Shown: piece by piece, positions 28,852 through 41,189 of the stretch
Numbering within the stretch: the stretch's first letter is position 1
Layout of the letters: each line of letters begins with the position of its first letter
From: Calliopsis andreniformis
Lineage: Eukaryota > Arthropoda > Insecta > Hymenoptera > Andrenidae
Direction of reading: 5' to 3'
Assembly: GCF_051401765.1 (NCBI RefSeq)
Contig: NC_135064.1
Location: 28,804,001 to 28,868,000, forward strand
DNA length: 64,000 nt
Position numbers and translations under genes: made by a program
Notes under the pieces: model-generated
Seen by the model: only the letters and a program-made list of their open reading frames with translations
The model's database searches: none
What the model was told of the DNA's origin: nothing

Positions 28852-31800
28852 CGCAAAGATGTGGAAATAAATTTGAACTGATTTCAGATATCGTTCAATC
28901 AGTTGATTGTGGAATTTTACGCGGGATTCAAAAATATTCGTTTATTCAGGTACTCGTTCTCTCGATCCGTAAGAATTTGAATGTTTCTCATAGGAATACT
29001 CATGTCGTAATTTTTTTAAAATGTTACTAATAAGGTGGACATTGTTATTGGACTGATCGCAAAGTTTTACCACTGGAGACGTGGAGACAAGATATCGTGT
29101 ATTTTTAATCAGGCGATTGGTACAACCAGATCGGGTGACGTTTTGCGAGTATATCGCACACGAACGTCTCTTTGTCGCATCTTTAGCCGTGTACAAATAC
29201 AATCGTAATTTCAATCACTGGATTCTCTAAATATATGTCAGTTATCCACGAAATGGTGATGTGCACTTTAATTAGACGTTGCTTGTCTCTTTCAAATTGA
29301 TGCTCGCTAGAATATACCACTGATTATAAATATTTCTAGATTTCCTCAATTTTTCATTCGTGAACGTAGCATGCATAGATAGCGTAGATGTGTTGTAACG
29401 ACATTTCCTCAAGGTATCGCTAGAGGGCTACGAATAATACACTATTCTCGAAAGCATTCAGCAATAACAAATTCCTTAATTTAGAAATTAATAGGAAAAC
29501 TAGAATGACTATCAAAGCTTGCTCAACCTTTTCTATGAACTTAAATTTTAAGATAAATACACGTTCCAATGTCTTGTAATCTAATGTCATAGACTACGCG
29601 TAAAGGTAGAGTTATAACCTTATGAAATTTTATCGACTGAGTAGACTGCTGTATCCATAGATCTGAAGAAAGATGCATTGCGCTGCAGCGGAGTTGGAAA
29701 AAGAGATGAAAGGAATATCGAACATCAAACTCTGACTTTCGCTCAACTTGTGCAGAAAAAATGTGCACTCTAGAACTAGAGAGTAGAGGTATAGTGTGGC
29801 TTGTATGTAGCTCATGTGGCTTGACTGGGCTTGGCCAGTTTAGCAATATAAATTGTCTTATAACAAGCATTATTTAACATTATGTTTTAGTAAGATTTCA
29901 CCAAGTATGAAATCTAAATTCTATTCATGTCCTCAAGCTGAGGACCTAAAGTGAGGAACTACTAAGTTATTATTAAACAAATTTTCCGAGAATTTGAATT
30001 CTCATTGCCTAAGCTGTCCAGGGCTAGACCACGTAGGAAACCCAGGGCCATTCGAACTCGCTGCCGCCGACTAGGAGACTGGTGCAGCGCGAGGTGTGAC
30101 TAGATTCGTGTACCTTCTCAATTAGAAGTGGGCCGACCAATGAATTAAATTCGCGCGATTAAACGAACGAAAAATAATTTGTAAAAAATTCATATTTTTT
30201 ATGCAATAATCACCGCAGTGGCAATTTCTAGTACACTTTACCTACATTTTTCGCAAAATCTAATCGTTTATTATAGTTTTAACGTTATTAATAAAAATAT
30301 GAACAATATTTTTGGCAAGCAAATATTACGTTGTTTAAATATATATTTCACAACTTGTTAGTGGATAAAATTGGCAAAGAGAAATGTCCGATCTAGATGA
30401 ATGTGATGGAAATATCGACTAATCAGACACGTACGTAGTAAACACGATCAATGTTCCAAAGTGTAACGCGAGGGATCATTAATTATTCGACATTGCAGCT
30501 ACAGTCTCGGGCCGCGCTCGACTGCAATTAGCCCGGGGTCTTAATTATAAATTAAAACCAGCCCACGATTCTTAGCGTGGAAATGTTAATTCGTGCAATC
30601 GTTCACGGTGTTATGCACGAGAGAAAAAGGGCAGAATTCGAGTCTCCGTTTTTACTCCAACAATCCTCTTCCGAGAACAAAAGTTTAGTTATTACCGGAA
30701 ATCCGCAAAGGAAAAAGTAGTCGCGAATGAACAAATCCAGCCAGTTTAGTCTATGGAAGATCTATTAGTTTAATCGACAATAGTCGGAGTGGAGATGGAG
30801 AAACGACGCGAGGGCAGAGATCAGTTGATCACTATGTAGTAGATGTAATAGGGTATAATGGGACCATATAATACGATGCGATGGGTGTAGGCGAGACGTT
30901 ATTTATGTATGGGAAACATTTGATCGACGAGAATCGCCGATTCAACAGCTGCAACATTTTCTATGAGTAGCCTTTTGGTAAGAAATCAGTTTTTAAAGAA
31001 AAATTGGTAGGGATTTTTCAACAATGTTCGTATCGCACAATAACATAGACAATATAAAATGTTAAAGAATGTTCTTGTATAAGTTTCAGGAATAACAGTA
31101 TCTTGTTACTTGTTAAAAGAAAGTTGTGAAACGTCGTTAAATATCAGAAAAGCGGGACAAGCAATGAGAAATTTTGGAAGTTCGATCGATGGAATATCTT
31201 TAGATAAGGATTGTTGATATGTACATATGTATGTGGTAAGGAATCGTGTGGGACGCCGGCTGTCGCGTGGTCAGATTGCAAGCACCTGTCCTACAGAGAA
31301 TATCCACCATTGGATAGTGAACGACGAAGATGGTCTGGCAGAAGGTTTGTCAGCTGCTACCGCAGCTGAGGTAACTGATCGTTTCAAGAGGAGATCGCCA
31401 TACACATACAGATTGATAATTCTCTTTTCGATCCGTGGGCCGTGCGCGTTTTTGTCTTGAATTTCTCGGATGGACTGGTTAGTGGTCCAGAGATTTTTCG
31501 ATCTGATGATATTTAGTTGCAGCGCATAGTTTTCCTAGATTATATTTCACGGTTAAGCAACGCGATGGGTCGAGTAAACGCATTTAACGAATCAGAAAAT
31601 ATTCGACAAGCGTGCTTCACCTACGAGACTCGCCAACAGAGAATGAGTTTTTCGTTTTGCTCTTGGATCGCAGAATTATCTACGTAATGCTAGGGAATTT
31701 TAATTGTTTCTCTTGTTGCAAATGCATCACATGTTAATAAATGAAGAAATTGAGAATATGAGGGGTAAATTTCCTTCCTTCGCGAGGTACTTACTTTTTT

Positions 31801-33047
31801 CTTCATTTAGACTTTATTGGGTTTCTTTATCTAAGTAGATATTTAATACAGACATAGATGATTAACTATTTCATCATTTTCTTATTCTCTATCATTTATT
31901 AGATATTACTTTTTATTAGAAATATTTTCAAACCGCGTCCAACATTTAGAAAAATTGTTTCTAACATATGACTCGCACAACGTTACGTGCACAATATAAA
32001 TTCATGGCGCGTGTCAGTGTCAAGTTTCCGAAACACCTTCCAAAAAATTCAGGATTTTTTGCAAAGTTGCAGAGCACACAGGTTGATTTTGAATATCGAG
32101 TTTCTCACTCGATGGATCGAAAACTTACAAATTCAGCTTAAATGACACTTATTTTATAAAGTGAATGCTAGTTTTGTTACGCTTCGTTTGAAAGGAATGA
32201 AAAAGCAAAATAGACACTGTAAGCAATGTTCAAAGTGGAAAATATTTCTCTTAAAAAAGAATATGGTACAAATATTTAAACAGAAAAGAAATTACTTTAA
32301 ATCTTACAAATATGTTTTACTAATTTAATGGTATGTTTGATATTTCAAACATGTAATGTTAGTGTGATTTTACATGACAGTATAGAAATTAATTAACATT
32401 GTTTTGTTTCGCCCTTCTACTCCTTAGATGAAATAAGGTAGGTGTATGCGAGACATTTGGAAATGGTATTGAATGGATAGATATTTAGAAAAATTCTATA
32501 TTCTATATTAACAAGATTGTGTAGACTAAGCGATTGATACGTAAATCAAAATGGTTACACGAGTCAGTGACCATCGTTAAAATTCTAACATCCCCTTCTG
32601 GTGAACGAGAGAAGTTGATCTCTGATCGTGAGGCGGGTGGTGGGAGCCAGCCACGTGACCGAGCGCGTGTTCAACAATAACAGCTGCACTCCTGCTGTTC
32701 CCTCAATTCAGGTTCAGTCTCCGTCGAAGCAACATCTTCGCTACGTGAAAGATTTCGGAGAAAGTCGTACACTCTTAGTCTTAGACTAACCTATTCCCGA
32801 CTCAGTTGTTAGTAGTTTGTGTAAAACGTTTGATTTGTTCGTTTAATAATTGATCGACGTGTGAATAAAAGAATTAGATTTCGGAGAAACTCTCCGATTT
32901 CGTTCGAAAACGAAAAAGGAAGGTTGATCTGGTTGGTGATCGATGTGCACCATCAAGATATCGCGTGGGATGCTGTAAGGTGAAGCAATAACAATCGGTC
33001 GCAGCTTCGTCTAGAGAAGACACAGAGAAAAGGAAGACGAGAGAAGG
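28852..33047. other. Intergenic region between ABHD18 and the TNFR-like gene
   Basis: About 4.2 kb with no supportable coding exon. It should hold the ABHD18 promoter at its left end and the TNFR-like promoter and 5' UTR at its right end. A GC-richer island with AT homeodomain-like words lies at about 30470-30640. An E-box (CACGTG) lies at about 32652 and initiator-like TCAGT words at about 32715 and 32802, the latter some 245 bases before the TNFR-like start codon. Confidence 0.45.
32802..32806 (+). promoter_or_regulatory. Candidate initiator of the TNFR-like gene
   Basis: TCAGT, the arthropod initiator consensus, sits 246 bases upstream of the start codon with no TATA box about 30 bases before it. 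Position and motif are suggestive only. Confidence 0.25.
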
Positions 33048-36000
33048 ATGCTTTCTGGACGAGAATTAATCGTCCTCGCGTTTGGCGCGTGCTTGTTCGC
33101 TGCTCTTCTCGAGGTATGTATTTTCTTTCACTCTTTGGTAGACTTTTCGGGTCTCTTCCTTTTTTCAATTTTTCAATTATGAAAGAGAACGAAACTTGGA
33201 TGGTAGAATTTCTGAAAGTTATTTTTCTAAAACTTGTAACATAGGAAGTAATACCTACTACATATTTATAGTAGGACTTCTTAATAAAAACTTATACATA
33301 TCGGATGATATTTGAGGATCTACGGAAACATTTAGTTGAGAATTACGAAAACGGAGACGAATGCAAAGCTGTTCAGTAGAATTGAAAGATTTATGGCGAA
33401 GGGTGAAATCCTCTAATTGTCTGTTTGAATCGGTTGGGAATGGTTATAAAGGTGGCGTGGATTCATGGTAACATTGTCTGCAGACAGCGAGATGCGATTT
33501 GCACGTATGAAGCAGGATGAATTGCGTAAGGAACACGACTCTAGTGATCTTGAACCTCTTTACAATTATATCGAATAGTCGCGGCGTGTCACATCATTTT
33601 GATAAATATGTACATATTGAAAATAGTTTCTGCAATCTACCTATGCAATTACGTCTACGCAAGAATGAAAGAAATGTCGCGAAGAAAGAACAAGAGAAGA
33701 TAAAGACAGGGAAAGGGAAGAAGAGAGGAGAGGAGAAAAAAAAGAAAATGCGCGTTTGCGCAATGATCGGAGGATATCTGATAGACAGATTTCCGTGGTT
33801 ACTTTGCGAGCTTTCGTCCAACTCCATTTACACGTGTACACATAAGTATGTGTATAGGTAATTACAGTCGCGATGCGGCAGCAATCATCGACGATAGATA
33901 CAATCGGTTCCCATAGTGGCTGCGTGCGATGGCTGGTGGAACGACAGTTGGAAGGTGGAAAAAGGGAACGCAGAGAGAATAAAGAACGGGCAGGAAGGGA
34001 ACCCTTTATTTCGCCTTCGTGTGCACATGCATATATGCATTAGGATTCAGGGCGAAAGGTCGATGTACATACAACGAAGAGATAACGCGCGGTAGGATGA
34101 GAACAGGGGAAATGCGAGGGGAGGAAATTAACGAAAGCTCGTGAAACAGTGGTAAAGAGACTATTAGGGTGGAAATGGGGACGAAACGGGCTAGAGAAAA
34201 AAGTAAACTGAGTGGAACGACAACAAGTTGCAAGGGGAAGGAGGAACAGAAGGAGACACGCACAAACGGAATAGAAGATTAAGCGAAATAGAGAGCGAGA
34301 GATCAAAGGATGATGTTCTGGGTGTAAACAGAATGCAAAAACAACGGAACTGAAAGGATTTAAATTACTCCATTTTAACTCCACTTTGATTTCATGCGTT
34401 GATTTCTTGAACCAATGCACTGCTAGCGAAAAATAGCTATTATTTATTTTTTAAGAAATTCTTTTTCGTTTATGACGCGTTTACTTCAACTTTTTTAGAA
34501 CGTTTGCGTTTCATTTGAAATGAAAAGAAACCTGTGAGTGAATGTCGATATCTTTTTTCCCACAAGTTCTTTGCAATGTTTGATGCTATCGGAGAAATAC
34601 GATACCGCCTCTTCATGATCAATTCTCCCGATTTAAAGCCGTGAAATCTCAATAGGCAATATTCTGCAGACTATGACTGACATATTATATTTTGATGCAA
34701 TTTTTCTAGATACACTTTTCGAACTAAATATTTATGGCAAATATGTAAGCAAACATTGCTTTACGAATTATTCCTTGAAAGTAAAGTCAAGTTAGCTTGG
34801 TAGTTTGCTTCCAAGGATAAAGCCGAAGAAAACTAAACGAAAGTGTAGAATAAATACTGAATGAAATCAGAATAAGAAATTAGAAGGAGGACAGACAAAA
34901 GTGGAGGTGGAACTGCTAAGAGGGAATTCTGAAAAAGAAGCAACTGAGTTGAAAGGGCAAGAAGTCGGAGAGAGTAGCGTGGTTGAAAAGTCTGTGGATG
35001 CGCGCGGTAAGGAGCCGTGGGAGCTGACAAAAGGCTGGCCTGAGAAAGCTCGTTTCCTCCGTGTTACGCTTTTCTATCTATGTATACGTATCCCTGTTCT
35101 CGCGTGTGCTAACAAAGTGCGAAATACTGTCACTGTCCACTTGAACGCGAGGCAGCAGTTCTTTCTAATACGGCTTTCAATAAAAAGCCTTTTAAACTGT
35201 CGCGATATCACGGTGCAGTTTAAGCGAACGACACTTATTTTTCTTCGAATTCCAAATTCGATTCAACTTATTATCAAATGTTTCGTTCGAAATGTAGAAA
35301 TCACGTTCTATATAACGCGAAAATATAAATTTATGTATCAGAGAATACTCGATATTTTTCAGCAATTAAAGAATAGAAAAAACTTCAAGTTTGAGAATTT
35401 GAAAAGAAATGTAGCATATCTTGAATGTGATGAAGGCTAGATGCAGAAGAACACGAGACAAGGGTAAAGCATGCCTCTGCGTGATGCGTATTTTTGCGTT
35501 TCTCAATGCAATTCGCTTTGTAACATCGTGTCGCGGCACACGCCGATAAATAGGTCACCTTTCACGAGAATGTTTCTTGAACGGATTTCGCGGACCCATT
35601 GAATATTTAGCAACTTCATCGAGTAGGTTTGTGCACGAGTATATGCATAAAGCGCGTCATGCTAGCGTCGAAATTGTTGAGCATAAAAGAGCGAAAAATC
35701 GATTATCCGTGGAAAAGCGGGCAGAATTTAAAAGCTATGTGCATAAAAGGGCACGCTTTTGCTGCTGATCAGTCATGTTTCTCGAGTGCGCGTAAGAACG
35801 AAAGCAGGTACTAGTCTCCAAAGAAATCTTAATACTCTGAAGGTTGGTAGAATTTCAGCAACATGCTCGCAAAAAAATGTTTCCTATGAACAAGGTGCGA
35901 AACAATTTTGAAGTAAGATGTTACATGGGGATTGGAAGTTGGATTCAATGAAATATAGTTCCTATTTACGGCTGAAGCGAGCTATATTCGTTTTATCGAA

Positions 36001-39000
36001 ATATGCAAACTACTCCCAAAACTAAAAGATTTCGAAACATTCAAGACATTCGAAATCGTCCTTACATTCCCCTTTATTTTCTGAATCGTGGCTAAATAGG
36101 TGATCCTAAAATTTGGGGAACAAGACGATAACGACGACAAGTAAACGCGAGAATTTGCTTAACTAGTGAATAAGGCGACTTAGGGTGTTCGTAACTCGTT
36201 CATTTCGGCCGGTTCGTTAGGGAACGCAGTACGCTGAAACGATTTGCAAAAGTGTCTTTAAAATGTAAAGCGTCGTAAAGCGGTAAAGCATTGAGTGTCG
36301 GTGGGTTAGGTTCTTCTGCGCTGCCTTTTTTCCTTCGTGAACGTAAAACATGAAAAGCTGTACATGTGTTCTCGAAATAACGAACTCGGATTTTCACTTT
36401 ACGGCCTGGCCATTTCTGCGCTCTGGGTCTGAGCTGAGGGCCCGGAGGGCCTCGAGGGGCCGCAAAAGGGAGTGGAGGAGCGAGTACGTCCGATAGGGAG
36501 GCGGATCGAGGAACAATGGGGTGGTAGCGAGCAAAGATAATTATCAGAATGTTGATGGTGCAGCTGCATCGATTCGTTTCACCCTTGAGGTGAACGGGCC
36601 TTCCTGCTACAACCGGGGCCAGACGACTCCTGGCCCTTCTGTCGGTGTCGAGTCAGTTCAAAACTATGGGGAAAAGTTCAGTGTGCCGTAACACCGTACT
36701 CTATTCGGCGTTTCGTTGACCATTCTAACTGCATGAAAACACCTTCCATGTTCAGTTTCCTTCCGAACACGTGCGCGAACGTGCAACCCTTTGAGCAAGA
36801 CCGATGCACAAATGCAGTAGGGTGAGACTAAATAGTAAGTACCTTGGGACTGCCGTAATCTTATCAGAATTCCTATTTTGAACTTGCTTCCTTCCTTATA
36901 TCTACGATATCGATAACATTCAGAATTCCGAAACGCATTCAAACGAAATATATTCTAGAAGGAAAAATTGGATCATCTGGCTGTTGAAGAAAATGTATCG
37001 TTTCGAATTTATTATAGGGTTGAGTACAGTATAGACGAAATATGTACATCTTTTGTGAGTTTGTAGATACATGTTGTTTGTAACTCACAGGAAGGAGGAG
37101 ACAAAAGGTCGGATGACGAGTTCACTGCTGCACGCGCCGCTGCATAAACACAGTGGGGTGTAGACAGTAATTTAGCCGAAAGCGAAAATATATCGAAGCA
37201 ACAGGGTATACTGTACAATAACTGAACTTCAACTCTATCAAATAGAAATATTTTATACCATATTATGGATAATGTAGAAAAAGCAACAGAAATAACGAAT
37301 AAAAGATAAGTATTAAATATTTAATGAGTGCTAATGAATGTTAATTGCAAATCGAAAATTCATACTATTTAAATAAAGTGTCAAGAAGCACATGCAATGT
37401 ACGCCTATAGATATCGCATTTATCAACGAAGACTTACGATTTATTGGCGCGATAGCAGCATATCCATGTTGAAAGAAAGCGAGGGTGGGGGCATAAAAAA
37501 CCCGGCAATTACTACTTCCGTTTTGTCTGCTCTGTCGGAAGTCCTATTCATACTCGTCACTGTAGGCGTTGTTACTTCCGTCATAGTTACATTACGGATC
37601 TGCGAATGCTTATAAATCAATTTCTCTCTCTAGTTTTTTTCTATTTTTTTATGTAACGATGAACGGGGAACCCCGTCTATTAAATCTTGTTTCGACAATG
37701 GAAAAAAGGGAGCGAAAGGAACGAGATATTTGATTAACTCAGTGGAACTCGTATTCCTTACAGACGCACCGTAAATTCCAAGGATTCACCAGATTCACGT
37801 TTCATCGTCTGCAACAAATGTAGATGCTTCAACGCAGAGGATGCAGTCTGTAGCTATACGCTGAAAAAACAATCGGAAATTGTTAAAGTCCACTTTCAAC
37901 CACCTCATTTCCTCTACTCGTCGATATTCTCCTCCATCCGAGGAGATCTAATTTCCTTGATTTCCGTAGAGATCCTTTCGTCATCGATTGAACTTAGGGA
38001 TCCCTTGTTCAAGGCCTTTCATTTAAAAAGTAGGCATTGAAGATGCTCACAGACAGTAATCCAGGTGGAATCATTTTTATTCGAGAAAAAGAAGATTACG
38101 AAGATGAAGAAGAAGAAGAAGAAGAAGAAGAAGAAGAAGAAGAAGAAGAAGAAGAAGAAGACGAAATTGGTGAAACGATTGTACACTGTCAAAATAATGT
38201 ATTTGTGTTAATCGCTTTCTGTCTGTGAGGTGCATGACCGAGTTACCACATTGAGTTTCGTCGTCGTAAAGAGATATCGAAATAAAGAAGCGCAACCACA
38301 AGTGGTCTTGTTGCAGTCAACTGACTCCCAGACTGCTAACGACCTTTTAGTTGTTACTTATGATGAATCGGCCAGACAATTTGTCCCTGAGGGACGACGA
38401 CGGGCAGATCCGCTATTATTAACCCTTTTCACCGGGCTCGATACACCCGCAAATTGACGGGGTGCATCCTTACGTGAGGTACGTGGCTCGTATTACGCCA
38501 CCGATAAGATGACACTTTCTTGCTTATACGCGTGCATGTCGCCCGTTTTAACCTACCACGTACCGATCACGTACTTGTACGTGTTCTATCTAACTCCATT
38601 CCACCATGCATAATACCTCTTTTTCATGGAAATTAACAAGTTTCTACTTTGAAGTTGCAATAATGAGGCTACACTATTCTTATGAGAAATGGAGGTGGAA
38701 ACGATGCTCTAGCTTTTTATTAAAATTCCAATGAAACGTCTATGGTATGAGAGAATAAGGCTATTGTAACTGATGCTAAAACGACAAATAAAAGACAAAG
38801 GTTGAAAGAATTCGTTCACCAGAATCGAGTACATACCATTGAATAAAGTTAAAATCACATTGCAAAGACAGAATCGAGCGTGGTTCGTTAGTGAAGAGAA
38901 AACGAAGAGGACGAAAGGGAAGAAAAAGATGGTCAGAGTTTGAGGAACGGAGACCGGTGCAACGATGCACGCACCTGATACTTGGGTGGGTGACCGTTGG

Positions 39001-40218
39001 CGCGTGCCAGCAGCCGGCTGCTGTCAGCTGCGACCAAATTACGTTGCTGGACCTGATGTTACTTTTTATTATACATAAATGTATATTCATTTTAATTACG
39101 TCCTCGAAGAAGGAAAATTCTCGCGATAAACGATTATAGATATTAGACATATGCTCATCTTCCAGAACCTTTTCTTCTCGTGTAAGAAGTATCTATGTAT
39201 ATTAAAATGTAGCAGGAAATGAAGCAAGGTTTGTAACAAGAAATCCTAATTTGCATCTTGATCGCGTGTGTTTTATGTTGTAAGTACTTTGATCATGGTT
39301 CGATACACGACAAAAGAAAGGCACAAGGTGTTTCTCTTGCAGTCAGGTGGCTTTATCCTTTGCCACCTGTTCCTCGATATTCCACACAGTAAATGTACAA
39401 GAAAATGGCCTCGAGCTCTGCCGTGTCATTTGAGACGATATTGCCAGTGTTAGACGACGATTCGGAATGTTAATTCAATTTCATCTTCTAACCATGCGTG
39501 TCTTTTTCCTAAAACTCTTAATTAGATGAAGGTGGTCAAATTCACTTTCGAGATTCAACATTAAAGAATACGAGATTTTTAACTTGCTATTTTAACTTGC
39601 TTTTTTACTTGCTACTATTAAAAGAAAATTCTGAAATAGAGTTTATCCATAGAGATCCTGTTTGTATAAAAGAAAAATTGAATTGAAAAATTCGCATTAC
39701 CGCGAAACGAGACAGCCTCTAACCAAGCACATCTGCCTCTGTTCCAGGTGAACGAAGCCAGGCCTCGCATCAGGCATCAGAAGGGCGGCGGCAGTCACTG
39801 TAGCAGATGCAGTCCAGGTTGGGGCGTGGTGAATCGGTGCATTCGTGGTCGCGATACCGAGTGTGGAAAATGCTTGTCGGGGACCTACAGCCCCCATCAC
39901 AGCATTCAGCCCTGCTGGATCTGCTCCCGATGTGGGCCAGGTCTCTACGAAGCGCACCCGTGCACCTCCAAGACCGATACCGTCTGTGATTCCTGTCACA
40001 GACCAGCTCTGGACAATCCCGACTATCATAGGAAGTGTAAGGGAAAAACGAACCTCTTCCTCGCCCCGGAAGACGCACAGGAAACCGGTGAAGAGAGCGT
40101 TCTAGTCAACGATCCCGATGGCCAGGATCAGCTCGTCGATGGAAAGGAAGTCCTTCGGCAGGACGCGGCGGCTGCGATTGTCACCGAGGAATTTCAATCT
40201 CTACCTCAGAGGCTATAA
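33048..40218 (+). CDS. Secreted p75NTR-like TNF-receptor cysteine-rich protein, 2 exons
   Basis: Exon 1 (33048-33113) encodes 22 residues beginning MLSGRELIVLAFGACLFAAL, a clear signal peptide, and ends at a GTATGT donor in phase 0. Exon 2 (39748-40218) follows a TTCCAG acceptor, also phase 0; the product is 178 residues. Twelve cysteines lie at residues 40-119. Two matching modules, C40-C64 (CSRCSPGW...DTECGKC) and C81-C105 (CSRCGPGL...DTVCDSC), are separated by LSGTYSPHHSIQPCWI. CxxC spacing and the GTYS and DTVC words are those of TNF-receptor modules, closest in my recollection to vertebrate p75NTR/NGFR CRD2-CRD3. No membrane helix or death domain is visible, so the product as read would be secreted, perhaps a soluble ligand-binding protein (inference). 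The acidic tail ends at TAA 40216-40218, but the +1 frame stays open to 40372. It is not an obvious match to wengen or grindelwald. Confidence 0.82.
33114..39747 (+). other. 6.6 kb intron of the TNFR-like gene
   Basis: The intron has a strong GTATGT donor and a TTCCAG acceptor. No convincing internal coding exon is visible; a 540-base open frame at 34901-35440 starts without ATG and has no recognisable content. It carries a GC-rich island at about 36415-36660, a GAA microsatellite at 38106-38161 and a GC-rich islet with a 16-base palindrome at 38930-39050. The length and compositional islands suggest enhancer content, which is inference. Confidence 0.6.
38106..38161 (+). repeat. (GAA)n microsatellite
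   Basis: About 18 uninterrupted GAA/AGA units. It reads as a poly-Glu run in a short plus-strand frame (38037-38228), but that frame has no other coding support, so I treat it as a simple repeat inside the intron. Confidence 0.9.
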
Positions 40219-41093
40219 GTTGAACCTTCTTCGTCTGGATAATCCTTTCTTTCCTCGACAACCCTCTGCCCTCGGATTCTGGAACAGTGATCTCGTTGCA
40301 AAGCGGCGCAGAATATTCGAGGAATTGAAAAGCGTTGCTGAAAAAGAATTGATAGAAATAGAACTCTCCTAGAATTGGGTACTTACGTACCTACTTCTTA
40401 ATTCTGGTGCTCGTCCTGTTATGTAACTCTCTAAAACTACTACTTTAAGTATCGATGAAATCGGTGTTCCACGTCCTTCGGTTCTCGGTTGCTAGTCAAT
40501 TAGGCGCTAAGTAATCTATAAGGTGTAATATAGGTACGCATAGGTAATATCAACGCGTTCAAACAATGTTATTTCGTTGGATCGTTATCGCTGTAATCTA
40601 TGTGCGCGAAAAATGCTACGTACTTATGTAAGTACCTATATCTTATGATTAATACGAATGCGTAAATTCTCGAGTAAGTACTTACATAGTCATACCCTAT
40701 TCAGGTACCTATCTACTATTATATGTACTATTATATGGATAATTTTATTTAATATTTAGTTTCGTAAGAGTTTCCTCTTTGAAAAATACAAAAAGTCATC
40801 AAAATTTCCATCAAAATTTCCATCAAATCTTTTATTTTAGTTTAAAAATCTCTTATATTATCTCGGAAGATTCAATTAGTTTTTCTGGGAAAATTAATAT
40901 TTCGGTGACTATCACTTTCTAAACATTTTCAATCCATATTTCATATTCTCTCGAATGCAATTCGAGTTAGGTAGCGGTAACTATAGTTTATAAGTATGAT
41001 CTCTGTATGATATATGCATTTCAGTTTATCCTAAGCACGTTTATCTGCGTCCAACGATCTCGTCAGAGGTCTCTGGAGTTCTAAACGAAATAT

Positions 41094-41115
41094 GTAAATA
41101 TACTTCTGTAAATAT
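41094..41115 (+). promoter_or_regulatory. Paired Pumilio-type (PUF) sites in the 3' UTR
   Basis: TGTAAATA occurs at 41094-41101 and again at 41108-41115, 70-90 bases before the polyadenylation signal. PUF proteins bind UGUAnAUA in 3' UTRs; binding here is inference from the match and the transcript position. Confidence 0.4.
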
Positions 41116-41183
41116 AAAAACGATAACAAGCACGTTCTGCTTGAAGAAAATATTTTGATTCAGTATTTAATATTTATGGTGCA

Positions 41184-41189
41184 AATAAA
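41184..41189 (+). terminator. Polyadenylation signal of the TNFR-like gene
   Basis: AATAAA about 965 bases after the stop codon, followed within 20 bases by a T-rich tract typical of a downstream cleavage element. Confidence 0.5.

Noticed and set aside
30030..30110. tRNA- or SINE-like B-box (TTCGAACTCG)
   Set aside because: An A-box-like word exists only in the wrong order relative to the B-box and no cloverleaf can be drawn.
34901..35440. 540-base plus-strand open frame inside the TNFR-like intron
   Set aside because: It starts with GTG, has no ATG near its beginning, no recognisable motif and AT-driven composition; a frame of this length is not surprising in 64 kb of AT-rich DNA read in six frames.
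38037..38228. ORF with a poly-glutamate tract
   Set aside because: The open frame exists only because of the GAA microsatellite; flanking codons show no coding signature and it lies in an intron.
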